Assembly: GCF_900176205.1 (NCBI RefSeq)
Contig: NZ_LT859959.1
Span: 2,108,001 to 2,172,000 of the forward strand
Source: Bradyrhizobium sp. ORS 285
GTDB lineage: Bacteria; Pseudomonadota; Alphaproteobacteria; Rhizobiales; Xanthobacteraceae
Length of the DNA: 64,000 bases
Direction of reading: 5' to 3'
The notes beneath the pieces were generated by a model. That model had not been told where the DNA came from, ran no database searches, and worked only from the letters and a program-made list of their open reading frames with translations. Positions within the stretch are counted from its first letter, which is position 1. Every line of letters begins with the position of its first letter. Positions 8,959 to 16,682 of the stretch are shown here, one piece after another. The position numbers and the translations under genes were made by a program.

Positions 8959-8988
8959 CGCTGAGGCGTTCTCATACAAACATCGGAA

Positions 8989-9017
8989 GCGGCGGGGGAA
9001 ACCCCGCCGCTTTTTTT
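8989..9017 (+). terminator. Rho-independent terminator of flagellin 2
   Basis: GCGGCGGGG (8989-8997) pairs with CCCCGCCGC (9002-9010) around a GAAA tetraloop and is followed by seven T residues (9011-9017). This is the clearest terminator in the window. Confidence 0.92.
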
Positions 9018-9110
9018 GCGCCTGGTTCAAGGACTTGGCCCGTATCAATACTGGATTGGAAAGGGGAGCAGACGGCCGGCCGGGGCGTAACCAGGCGTTA
9101 AGCAAGAAAT

Positions 9111-9136
9111 TTAAAGTGCCATTAACCATGTTTTAA
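9111..9136 (+). promoter_or_regulatory. Three phased CtrA-like half-sites before flagellin 3
   Basis: TTAA occurs at 9111, 9122 and 9133, each 11 bases apart, so TTAA-N7-TTAAC and TTAA-N7-TTAA overlap. This matches the CtrA consensus twice on one face of the helix. A perfect palindrome GTTCTAGAAC follows at 9145-9154, and the ribosome site AGGAAGG lies before the ATG at 9188. Confidence 0.65.
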
Positions 9137-9187
9137 AAGTACCTGTTCTAGAACCGCCTGGTGAATAACTAGGAAGGTTTCACAAAC

Positions 9188-10756
9188 ATGTCCGGTATCG
9201 TTCTTTCGGCTTCGGTTCGCCAAAACCTGCTGGCGCTGCAAAACACTGCATCGCTGCTGGCCACGACTCAAAACAACCTGGCCACCGGCAACAAGGTCAA
9301 CACGGCGCTCGATAACCCCACGGAATTCTTCACCGCGCAATCGCTCAACAATCGCGCGAGCGACATTGCGAATCTGCTCGACAGCATCGGCAACGGCGTC
9401 CAGGTTCTGCAGGCGGCGAATACCGGTCTGACCTCGCTCCAGAAGCTGGTCGACAGCGCAAAGTCGATCGCGAGCCAGGTCCTCCAGGCGCCCACGGGCT
9501 ACACGACCAAGTCGAGCGTCACCTCCGCCGTCATTCCGGGCGCCACAGCCAATAACCTGCTGGGCAGCTCGTCGAACAAGTTCGTGGTCGGCAGCGCGGT
9601 CAACAACGACAACACCACGCCGGCCGCGATCACCGGCACGACCAGGCTGTCGGGTACGCCGGGCACGAGTTCGAACGATCTGGCGAGCAGCATCACGACC
9701 GGCGACACGCTGACGGTCAACGGCGTGGTCTTCACCTTCGTTGCCGGCTCGGTCTCCGCTGGAACCAATATCGGCGTCGGCGACACGGTCAGCAACCTGC
9801 TTGCCGCGATCGACTCGGTGACCGGCGCAACTGCGACGCCCTCCTCGGTAACCGGCGGCCAGATATCGGTTGCCACCGGTACGGCCCAGGATCTGACGAT
9901 ATCGGGTACGGCCCTGGCCAAGCTCGGATTGACGGCCGGAACGACCACACGCAACCCGCCAGCATTGTCAGGACAGACACTCACCATCGCCTCAACAGGA
10001 GGCGGCGTCGCAACAAACATAACGTTCGGCACAGGCGCATCGCAGATATCGACGCTGGCGCAGCTGAACACCGCGCTTGCCACGAACAATCTGCAGGCGA
10101 GCCTGAGCACGACCGGTCAGTTGACGATCCTCACAACCAATGAGGCAGCCTCGTCGACCATCGGCGCGGTGGCAGGCTCCTCGACGGCGGCGAGCCAGGC
10201 GTTCAACGGCGTGACGGCATCGACTCCGGTGGCCGACACCAACTCGCAGACGACCCGCGCAGGCTTGATCGCGCAGTACAACAACGTGCTGGCGCAGATC
10301 AACACCACGGCCCAGGACGCTTCGTTCAACGGCATCAACCTGCTGAACGGCGATACGCTGAAGCTGACCTTCAACGAGACCGGCCGGTCGACCCTGAACA
10401 TCACCGGCGTGACGTTCAACAGCACCGGCCTCGGCCTCTCGGCGCTGGTCGTCGGAACCGACTTCCTCGACAGCAACTCGGCCAACAAGGTGCTCACCAC
10501 CTTGAACAGCGCCTCGACCGCGATCCGCTCCGAAGCGTCGTCGCTCGGATCGAATCTGTCGATCGTGCAGATCCGTCAGGACTTCAACAAGAACCTGATC
10601 AACGTGCTGCAGACCGGCTCGTCGAACCTCACGCTGGCCGACACCAACGAAGAGGCCGCCAACAGCCAGGCGTTGTCGACCCGCCAGTCGATCGCAGTCT
10701 CCGCGCTGGCGCTGGCCAACCAGTCGCAGGCGAGCGTGCTGCAGCTGCTGCGCTAA
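9188..10756 (+). CDS. Flagellin 3 (522 aa)
   Basis: This is the third flagellin. The N- and C-terminal helices are close to those of flagellins 1 and 2 (MSGIVLSASVRQ; RQSIAVSALALANQ to LLR), but the middle has diverged, with a changed loop near residues 255-265 (AGTTTRNPP). It is preceded by a ribosome site AGGAAGG 10 bases from the ATG. It lacks the hairpin leader of the other two and instead has strong CtrA-like boxes, so its control probably differs. An AGGAGG in the coding sequence lies at 9997-10002, at the same protein position as in the other two. A terminator follows at 10786. Confidence 0.93.
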   Translation: MSGIVLSASVRQNLLALQNTASLLATTQNNLATGNKVNTALDNPTEFFTAQSLNNRASDIANLLDSIGNGVQVLQAANTGLTSLQKLVDSAKSIASQVLQAPTGYTTKSSVTSAVIPGATANNLLGSSSNKFVVGSAVNNDNTTPAAITGTTRLSGTPGTSSNDLASSITTGDTLTVNGVVFTFVAGSVSAGTNIGVGDTVSNLLAAIDSVTGATATPSSVTGGQISVATGTAQDLTISGTALAKLGLTAGTTTRNPPALSGQTLTIASTGGGVATNITFGTGASQISTLAQLNTALATNNLQASLSTTGQLTILTTNEAASSTIGAVAGSSTAASQAFNGVTASTPVADTNSQTTRAGLIAQYNNVLAQINTTAQDASFNGINLLNGDTLKLTFNETGRSTLNITGVTFNSTGLGLSALVVGTDFLDSNSANKVLTTLNSASTAIRSEASSLGSNLSIVQIRQDFNKNLINVLQTGSSNLTLADTNEEAANSQALSTRQSIAVSALALANQSQASVLQLLR

Positions 10757-10785
10757 GCGCAAAAGCGACGACCCCAACTCTTGCG

Positions 10786-10811
10786 AAGCGGCGGGCTTGC
10801 CCGCCGCTTTT
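10786..10811 (+). terminator. Rho-independent terminator of flagellin 3
   Basis: GCGGCGGG and CCCGCCGC form a perfect stem around a CTTG loop, extended by flanking AA/TT pairs, and are followed by TTTTGCTTTTG. The stem sequence is the one used by the other two flagellin terminators. The remainder of the spacer to 11134 carries only the flaF control site. Confidence 0.8.
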
Positions 10812-11056
10812 GCTTTTGCGCATTGGCTCATGCTGTGCAATTGCCGCAGGCCGCCCTGTTGGTCGTCGGACCCAGTGCGTCACAAGCACGAGGACGCGCC
10901 TTATCTGCGCTTCGTCGATCGTTCTAGGCGGCGAATGTGCAGCGAAAATTTTTCGCACAATTTGAATCGGCGCGTTCGCATCATATTAAGAGATCTCGCA
11001 GGCCCGGTTGTTTTCGGTATCTGCTGATATCGAGAGGCGAAATCCGCTAACAGCTG

Positions 11057-11071
11057 CTAACCATATTTTAA
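11057..11071 (+). promoter_or_regulatory. CtrA-like box before flaF
   Basis: CTAA-N7-TTAA, with a further CTAA 10 bases upstream (11047). The surrounding TAACCAT-TTTTAAA pattern closely matches the flagellin 3 promoter, suggesting shared control. The flaF start is 64 bases downstream. Confidence 0.5.
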
Positions 11072-11134
11072 AGGCACCCAACGTACAAAATCCGTGCAGT
11101 TTGTTGGTGTCCCAGCGTCAGTCCGGAGTACTTG

Positions 11135-11500
11135 ATGTCATATGCCGCTCAAGCCTATGCACGCACGTCGCAAACGACGGCATCACCACGGGAGATCGAA
11201 GCGCAAGCATTGTTGAAGGCGGCACGGCAGCTGCAGGAAGTCCAGGCCAATTGGAATGGTCCTGATCGCAACATGTACAAGGCGCTGCTGTTCAATCGCC
11301 GCCTGTGGACGATCTTCATGAGCGCCATGGAAGCGGAGGACAATCCGAACCCGCTCGACATCCGCCAGAACATTGCCAACATCGGCGTCTTCGTCATGAA
11401 GCAGACGATCGAGATGCAGATGGATCCGGATCCGGCGAAGCTGAAGTCGCTGATCGACATCAACTGCCACATCGCTGCGGGCCTCTCCGGCCGCAGCTGA
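11135..11500 (+). CDS. flaF: Flagellin biosynthesis regulator FlaF (121 aa)
   Basis: The protein matches FlaF: an N-terminal YAAQAYARTSQ segment, LLKAARQLQEVQANW, LLFNRRLWTIFMSAME and NIGVFVMKQTIEM follow the family pattern and length. In Caulobacter FlaF is needed for flagellin synthesis or secretion and opposes FlbT. The ATG at 11135 has GGAG six bases upstream; the TTG just before it is not needed. Its position right behind the flagellins fits the role. Confidence 0.9.
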   Translation: MSYAAQAYARTSQTTASPREIEAQALLKAARQLQEVQANWNGPDRNMYKALLFNRRLWTIFMSAMEAEDNPNPLDIRQNIANIGVFVMKQTIEMQMDPDPAKLKSLIDINCHIAAGLSGRS

Positions 11501-11902
11501 TCGACCGGACGGGCAGGGGCGGCATCGCCGTGGCTGAGATCACCAGCCTCCTCCTGTCCGCTTCCTGGACGTCGAACGTGCTCAGCACGCGCACAGCAAC
11601 AGCAAATATGTAGCCGTCGATCCGGCGCTCTGTCGGACGAGCTGGCCCGGCAAGCATGCCAACGACGAGCCCTTCACGCGGACGATCTCCGAGGTGGAGG
11701 GCTTTTCACGCTGGGGGCGGTGCGCCCGGCCCCAGGTCAAGAACGTGCTGCCGGATGCTGCTTCCGATGAGACCCGTCTCGGCATCTCTTGCGCGGGCCA
11801 GGCCGGCTGAGCTTACGGGACATCGCCGGCTCATCATGACTGCGCCGCCCATCGGGCGGCGCGCAGGTGGGCGCGGCGTGCGCGCACGCCCTCGGGCTCG
11901 TG
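11501..11902. other. Spacer between flaF and the FlaG-like gene, with a start-less open frame
   Basis: No confident gene is present. On the + strand a frame of about 90 codons (11538-11810) without ATG or GTG start reads like protein (it contains DPALCRTSWPGKHAND and EPFTRTISEVEGFSRWG). It might be a gene remnant or a chance frame in G+C-rich DNA. I do not recognise it. The facing genes flaF (+) and FlaG-like (-) converge here; I see no T-tailed terminator. Confidence 0.3.
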
Positions 11903-12289
11903 TCAGGCAATCCGGTCGGTCGGCATCACCCGGGGCGCATCTTCCTTCTGCAGATCTTTCTGCATGTCGAGCGTATTGAAGTAGGCCCGACGGCGAAGCA
12001 CGGCTTCGTCCGGATATTGCGCCACCACCTGGTCGTTCTTGCGGTTGACCACCTGAAACACCATCGCTGCCGCTGCCCGGTCGTAATACGCCTGGTGCGA
12101 CACGAACAACTCGTTGGCGGCATGCGCCGGCACGTCGTTGCGCACGGGGACGCCGCTGTCGGCGGCGGTCACGGTCTGGCTTGGAGGAAGGTCCGTCGGA
12201 ACAGCGCTCGCCACCGCCTGACTCGACGGTTGGATTAGCGGGGCCGCCGCAGGCGCCCCTACTGGTCTCACGCTGAAATCGGAACTCAT
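11903..12289 (-). CDS. FlaG-like flagellar protein (128 aa)
   Basis: A variable N-terminus rich in A, P and Q (residues 1-60) precedes a compact region with MVFQVVNRKNDQVVAQYPDE near residues 80-99. This resembles the FlaG pattern, in which a short beta hairpin is followed by a P-x-E/D-x-x-L helix. FlaG proteins affect filament length in other bacteria. A strong ribosome site (AGGAGG) precedes the ATG at 12289. The location beside the flagellins and flaF supports a flagellar role. The family call is by pattern only, and a lineage-specific hypothetical protein is possible. Confidence 0.6.
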   Translation of the reverse strand: MSSDFSVRPVGAPAAAPLIQPSSQAVASAVPTDLPPSQTVTAADSGVPVRNDVPAHAANELFVSHQAYYDRAAAAMVFQVVNRKNDQVVAQYPDEAVLRRRAYFNTLDMQKDLQKEDAPRVMPTDRIA

Positions 12290-12511
12290 GGCAGCCTCCT
12301 CATGGCCATCGAGTCAATTCCCAACCCCGTCCCAGTTGCAACTATGCCGATGACCAATCAACGTTATGTTAGGAAATAGGATGAACGGCGCGTTGTGTGG
12401 CATGCCGGCCTTTTAAGCTTATTCGAGCGTTAAACGGCGAAGGCCGCGCGGCCCCTTTGGGCGGCACGGCCTTCAAACGTGGGAGCGGAGGGCGGCGTGG
12501 CGCCGCCTGTG

Positions 12512-12997
12512 TCAGAGCGTGCGGCTGACCGCGAGCGGGGTGAGGTGGCGCGCGCCGGGCGCGGCGCGGCGGCCGCCGGCGGTATAGGTGCTCGGGATGT
12601 TCTTGCGCTGCACCTCGGCATTGACGCCGCGCACGATCTTTTCCGAGATCGCATGCGCCGTCGCGAGGACGGTCAGGTTGACCTGCAGCATCGCCCGGAA
12701 CGTGTCGTGGTGGCGGTGCAGGGTGGCGAGCAGCTCCGGCGCGGTCTGCTTCATGAAATTCTGGCTGGCCTTGAGGCGGCCCACCGCGTTGACGTAGTGA
12801 CGCGAGAGCTCGGTTTTCTTCGGACCGAACGCCATGCCTTCGGCCAGCTTGCCGGCGCGGACCAGTTCGGTCTCCTGCTCGATGACCGCGATCAGCTCGC
12901 TCATGACGCTGACCATCTCGTCAGCGAGCGCGCGCGCCTCCGCCGCACTGGCGGCGGCCGTGTAGGTTGTCTTCTTCGCCTGGCCCTGTGCGCTCAT
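12512..12997 (-). CDS. FlgN-like flagellar chaperone (FlbY-like, 161 aa)
   Basis: The protein is mostly helical. LADEMVSVMSELIAVIEQET and LVRAGKLAEGMAFGPKK resemble the start of FlgN-type chaperones, which bind hook-associated proteins before export. Caulobacter has a comparable gene (flbY) beside flgI. It follows the rod-binding gene in the flgI operon on the minus strand, 58 bases apart. The ribosome site AGGAG lies 8 bases before the ATG. The C-terminal 30 residues are basic and low-complexity. Confidence 0.65.
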   Translation of the reverse strand: MSAQGQAKKTTYTAAASAAEARALADEMVSVMSELIAVIEQETELVRAGKLAEGMAFGPKKTELSRHYVNAVGRLKASQNFMKQTAPELLATLHRHHDTFRAMLQVNLTVLATAHAISEKIVRGVNAEVQRKNIPSTYTAGGRRAAPGARHLTPLAVSRTL

Positions 12998-13055
12998 TGA
13001 AAAACTCCTGTCGGCGTGGGGCGCTGCGGACCCCGCGCGATGTCTACGCTTACGG

Positions 13056-13466
13056 TTACGGTGTGGCTGTGCTGGTGCTGCTGGCGGAGTTGCTGCTGGA
13101 ATTGCTGCTCTTGGCCTGCTGCAGGATCAGGGTGCGGAAGACGTCGTTGGAGATGCCGACGCCGCCCGCCTTGGCGAAGTTCTTCGAATATTGCTCGGTC
13201 AGCATCGAGCGCCAGACGCCGGTGCCCGGCGTATCGCCAAACGGACCCTCGCCCTTCACGCCGCTCGTCATCTGCGAGAACATCGAGTTGAGGAACATGG
13301 CTTCGAAGTCGGTCGCGGTGGCCTTGGCCTTGGCCTGCGCCTTGGGCGAAACTTTGGTCAGGGCTTCCGAGAGCTCGATATCGGTGCGCGGCGCCGTCTT
13401 GGCAGCGGCCGAGGGCATGCTGAGTGGCACGCGGCCGGCATAGGAGTCGACGAAAGAGGTGGCCAT
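13056..13466 (-). CDS. Rod-binding protein, FlgJ N-terminal-domain type (136 aa)
   Basis: It matches the rod-binding domain of FlgJ: KATATDFEAMFLNSMFSQM near residues 50-68, then GEGPFGD, VWRSMLTEQYSKNFAKAGGV and ISNDVFRTLILQQ. It has no muramidase domain, as is usual in alphaproteobacteria, so peptidoglycan cutting must come from another protein. The ATG at 13466 overlaps the flgI stop by one base (TGATG), which indicates coupling. The C-terminal 20 residues are serine-rich. It would act in the periplasm during rod assembly. Confidence 0.88.
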   Translation of the reverse strand: MATSFVDSYAGRVPLSMPSAAAKTAPRTDIELSEALTKVSPKAQAKAKATATDFEAMFLNSMFSQMTSGVKGEGPFGDTPGTGVWRSMLTEQYSKNFAKAGGVGISNDVFRTLILQQAKSSNSSSNSASSTSTATP

Positions 13467-14590
13467 CACATCACCTCGATATCGGCTTCGATCGCGCCGG
13501 CGGCCTTGATCGCCTGCAGGATGCTGATCAGGTCGCGCGGCCCGATGCCGAGGCCGTTGAGGCCGTCGACGAGCTGCTGCAGGGACACGCCATCCTTGAC
13601 GATCGCGAACTTCTTGCCGTCCTCTTGGACGCCGACGCTGGTGCGGGGCGTGACCACGGTGCGGCCGCGGGACAGCGGATTGGGCTGGCTGACCTGCGGG
13701 CTTTCGGAGATGGTGACGGTGAGGTTGCCCTGGGCGACCGCGACGGTGGCGACGCGGACGTCGCGGCCCATCACGATGATGCCGGAGCGCTCGTCGATGA
13801 CGATCTTGGCTGCGAGATCAGGATCGACCTGCAACTGCTCGATCTCGGTCAGGAAGGCCACGACGTTGCCCTTGAACTCCGCCGGCACGCTGAGCTGCAC
13901 CGTCGAGGGGTCGATCGGCTCGGCCGTCTTGACGCCGAGGAAATCGTTGATTGCGGCTGCGATGCGCTTCGCCGTGGTGAAGTCGGCGTTGCGCAGCGCC
14001 AGCCGCACGTTCGGCAGCCGGTTCAGCGCGAACTCGATCTCGCGCTCGATGATGGCGCCGTTGGCGATGCGGCCGACGGTCGGCACGCCGCGCACGATCT
14101 TGGCGGCCTCGCCTTCGGCCTGGAAGCCCGAGATCGCGAGCGAGCCCTGCGCGACCGCATAGACGTTGCCGTCGGCGCCGAGCAGCGGGGTGACGAGCAG
14201 GGTGCCGCCCTGCAGGTTCTTGGCGTCGCCGAGCGCCGACACCGTCACGTCCATGCGCGTGCCCTGCGTGGCGAAGGGCGGCAGGTTGCCGGTGACCATC
14301 ACGGCCGCGACATTGCCGGTGCGGATGGTGGCGCCGCGGATGTTGACGCCCATGCGCTCGAGCATCGCCTGCAGCGACTGCTTGGTGAACGGGATGTTGT
14401 TGAGCGTGTCGCCGGTGCCGTTGAGGCCGACCACCAGGCCGTAGCCGATCAACTGGTTCTGGCGCACGCCTTCGATATTGGCGAGATCCTTGATCCGCGA
14501 CGTCGCATGCGCGGACATGACGGTAGAGGCCAGCGCCAGCATGGCGGCGCAAGCGGCCTGAAACAGGCGCGTAAGTCGGACGCGTCGCAT
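13466..14590 (-). CDS. flgI: Flagellar P-ring protein FlgI (374 aa)
   Basis: This is full-length FlgI. A signal peptide (about residues 1-29, ending MSAHA) is followed by SRIKDLANIEGVRQNQLIGY and LVVGLNGTGDTLNN, both diagnostic of the P-ring subunit, which forms the periplasmic bushing around the rod. The C-terminal NGLGIGPRDLISILQAIK is also typical. It is the first gene of a minus-strand operon with the rod-binding and FlgN-like genes, and faces fliX across a 272-base control region. Confidence 0.95.
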   Translation of the reverse strand: MRRVRLTRLFQAACAAMLALASTVMSAHATSRIKDLANIEGVRQNQLIGYGLVVGLNGTGDTLNNIPFTKQSLQAMLERMGVNIRGATIRTGNVAAVMVTGNLPPFATQGTRMDVTVSALGDAKNLQGGTLLVTPLLGADGNVYAVAQGSLAISGFQAEGEAAKIVRGVPTVGRIANGAIIEREIEFALNRLPNVRLALRNADFTTAKRIAAAINDFLGVKTAEPIDPSTVQLSVPAEFKGNVVAFLTEIEQLQVDPDLAAKIVIDERSGIIVMGRDVRVATVAVAQGNLTVTISESPQVSQPNPLSRGRTVVTPRTSVGVQEDGKKFAIVKDGVSLQQLVDGLNGLGIGPRDLISILQAIKAAGAIEADIEVM

Positions 14591-14793
14591 CCCTCTGCTC
14601 CCCTCGAACTCTGCAAGTGATCAGTTGGCCACTCCCATGACCGCATGATCGGCGTTAACTATGCGAGGGCCGTGCCAGTGCGATGCTCCCGGCTAACTCA
14701 TTGAAAGAGTGTGAAATCAATTCGGGGCCTTGTCGCGATCCCGGGTTGCTCCGGAGGAACGAAGCTGCCGCCCCGGCAGAATTTGCCGGGCCA

Positions 14794-14809
14794 TTTACGC
14801 ACCGTTAAC
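14794..14809 (+). promoter_or_regulatory. CtrA-like box between flgI and fliX
   Basis: TTTA-N7-TTAAC matches the CtrA consensus with one mismatch. It lies 54 bases before fliX and about 200 before flgI. The wider divergent region (14591-14862) also has GTTAAC near 14653 and a CCACTCCCAT block (about 14627) similar to one in the flagellin 2 leader region. Confidence 0.55.
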
Positions 14810-14862
14810 CACGACGCGGCCAATCTCCGCACCGACACGCGAGAGCCTGCGGGGAGCCACCG

Positions 14863-15276
14863 ATGCGCATCTACGGACCGAACGGCACGACGCTGGGCAC
14901 GTCGACCAGCTCCACGCGAAAGACCTCGTCCGGCGGCTTCAAGCTGCCTGACGTCGGCACGACGCAGGAGACACGCGCGACCCTTGCACCGAAGCAGACC
15001 GCGAACATCGATGCGCTGTTGGCGCTGCAGGGCATCGAAGAAGATCCGGCCGAGCGCCGCAAGCGCTCGGTCCAGCGCGGCAAGCGCGCGCTCGACGTGC
15101 TCGATGATCTCAAGCTGTCGCTGCTGTCCGGCAAGCTCGACAGGACAATGGCGCTGCGGCTGCGGGACGCGGCGGCCGACCTGAAGCAGACGTCGGGCGA
15201 GCCGGGACTGGACGCCATCCTTTCGGAGATCGAGCTGCGCGTCGAGGTCGAGCTTGCCAAGGCCGGGCAGGGCTGA
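14863..15276 (+). CDS. fliX: Class II flagellar assembly regulator FliX (137 aa)
   Basis: It starts MRIYGPNGTTLG, the conserved FliX opening, followed by a polar linker and a helical C-terminal half (ALLALQGIEEDPAERRKR, ALDVLDDLKLSLLSG). In Caulobacter FliX links basal body assembly to the FlbD activator. Divergence from flgI is as in Caulobacter. A CtrA-like box precedes it. The palindromic repeat 8 bases after the stop may act as terminator. Confidence 0.92.
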   Translation: MRIYGPNGTTLGTSTSSTRKTSSGGFKLPDVGTTQETRATLAPKQTANIDALLALQGIEEDPAERRKRSVQRGKRALDVLDDLKLSLLSGKLDRTMALRLRDAAADLKQTSGEPGLDAILSEIELRVEVELAKAGQG

Positions 15277-15283
15277 AGCGACC

Positions 15284-15370
15284 AAAGCGCGATGAGATCA
15301 TCGCGCTTTGGGTTGTTGTTTGCGCATGATCCTTTCGGAAAACCGCTGCGCACTTTTCCGGATCATGCTT
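15284..15370. repeat. Dispersed palindromic repeat, copy 1
   Basis: AAAGCGCGATGA and TCATCGCGCTTT form a perfect 12-base inverted repeat with a 2-base spacer (15284-15309), followed by GTTGTTGTTTGCGCATGATC and a second block ending GGATCATGCTTA. A second copy lies in reverse orientation at 51159-51260. The right end touches the HxlR stop codon. Such elements are common between genes in Bradyrhizobium-type genomes. Confidence 0.8.
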
Positions 15371-15743
15371 AGGCAGCTTTCGACGTCGCCTGTGCGTCGT
15401 AGCGCCGCTGTGCCGCCATGACGTCCTTCAGATGATGCTCGGCCCAGTCGCGCAGGGGATCGACCGCGGCGGCCAACGTCAATCCAAGCGATGTGATCGA
15501 ATATTCAACCGTCACTGGAACGGTCGCGATCGCGCGCCGCCGCACCAGCCCGTCGCGCTCGAGGCTCTTCAACACCTGCGACAGCATCTTCTGCGAGATG
15601 CCTTCGATCGACCGCCGCAACTGATTGAAACGCAACGGCTCGTTGCGCAACAGGATCAGGATCAGCACCGCCCATTTGTCGCCGACGCGATCCAGGATCT
15701 GTCGGGTGGGACACTGGGCCGAATAGACGTTCGGGGCTCGCAT
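15369..15743 (-). CDS. HxlR-family winged-helix transcriptional regulator (124 aa)
   Basis: The HxlR pattern is clear: a single N-terminal cysteine (YSAQCPTRQILDRVGDKW), LRFNQLRRSIEGISQKMLSQ as recognition region and LVRRRAIATVPVTVEYSIT as wing, at normal length. Members respond to aldehydes, quinones or oxidants through the cysteine and often control the divergent neighbour. Here that neighbour is the NAD(P)-binding gene at 15889. The shared 145-base region contains GGTGATCTTAA and CTTAACACC facing each other (about 15761-15791), a possible operator. The ligand is unknown. Confidence 0.9.
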   Translation of the reverse strand: MRAPNVYSAQCPTRQILDRVGDKWAVLILILLRNEPLRFNQLRRSIEGISQKMLSQVLKSLERDGLVRRRAIATVPVTVEYSITSLGLTLAAAVDPLRDWAEHHLKDVMAAQRRYDAQATSKAA

Positions 15744-15888
15744 CGGTTACTCCGGCGTGACCTGGTGATCTTAAAGTGCGCTCTTAACACCAGCATTCGT
15801 TCCGCTATCTAGTCACTATCGGATACCAAGGGCGGCTCGTCCAGAGGCTCCGATCCGACCGAACGATCGCTCACGAAGGAGTTGCAGC

Positions 15889-16500
15889 ATGAAGATCGCC
15901 GTCGCCGGCGCCTCGGGCCGGGCCGGGTCGCGCATTACCGCCGAACTCGCCAATCGCGGCCATCAGGTCACCGGCATCGCCCGGAATCCCGACAAGATCG
16001 AAAAGCACGCCAATGTCACGGCCGTGCAGGGCGATGCCAACGACCGTGCCGCGCTGGCCAAGCTGTGGGCCGGGCACGACGTCGCGATCAGCTCGATCCA
16101 CTTCCTGGCCAGCGATGCCGAGGCGCTGATCGGCGCCGCCAAGGATTCAGGCGTATCTCGTTACCTTGTGGTCGGGGGCGCCGGCTCGCTCGAGGTCGCG
16201 CCCGGCGTGCGGCTGGTGACGACGCCGAACTTTCCGGCCATGTACAAGGCTGAAGCGGAGAAGGGTGCGGCGTTCCTCGACCGCCTTCGCCAGGAGACCG
16301 AGCTCGACTGGACCTTCCTGTCGCCCTCCGCGATGATCGATTTCGGCGCCCGAACGGGCAAGTTCCGGCTCGGAACGGATCAGCTGCTGGTCGACGCCGA
16401 GGGTAAGAGCTTCATCACCTTCGAGGACTTCGCGGTTGCCATGGCCGACGAAATCGAGCGTCCGGCGCACCGGCGCGCCCGTTTCACGGTCAGTTATTGA
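15889..16500 (+). CDS. NAD(P)-binding oxidoreductase, NmrA-like short form (203 aa)
   Basis: An N-terminal Rossmann motif (VAGASGRAGSRI, residues 4-15) and the pattern ALAKLWAGHDVAISSIHF followed by RYLVVGGAGSLEV match the NAD(P)H-binding family that includes flavin reductases and NmrA-like redox sensors. It lacks the YxxxK pair of classical dehydrogenases. It lies opposite an HxlR regulator and is its likely target, a pairing common for quinone or electrophile response genes. The start has an AGGAG ribosome site 7 bases upstream. The actual substrate is not known. Confidence 0.82.
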   Translation: MKIAVAGASGRAGSRITAELANRGHQVTGIARNPDKIEKHANVTAVQGDANDRAALAKLWAGHDVAISSIHFLASDAEALIGAAKDSGVSRYLVVGGAGSLEVAPGVRLVTTPNFPAMYKAEAEKGAAFLDRLRQETELDWTFLSPSAMIDFGARTGKFRLGTDQLLVDAEGKSFITFEDFAVAMADEIERPAHRRARFTVSY

Positions 16501-16583
16501 CGCAGTCCCAGGCGCTCCGCCGGCCGGCCGCAATTTGGGCTGGACAACGGCAGGACGGCGGGGCGCCCGTGTCGATGGAAATA

Positions 16584-16612
16584 TTGTCTGTCACAAGAGG
16601 CCGCTATATAAC
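16584..16612 (+). promoter_or_regulatory. Sigma-70-like promoter before dksA
   Basis: TTGTCT (16584-16589) and TATAAC (16607-16612) are separated by 17 bases. The -10 element sits inside the inverted repeat GGCCGC / GCGGCC. It lies about 70 bases before the proposed dksA start. Confidence 0.45.
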
Positions 16613-16682
16613 GCGGCCGCGAACGGGCGTATTCCGTCCGCCGGTGCCGCGACCGGCGCCAGCACGTACAGATGGGCTGACC

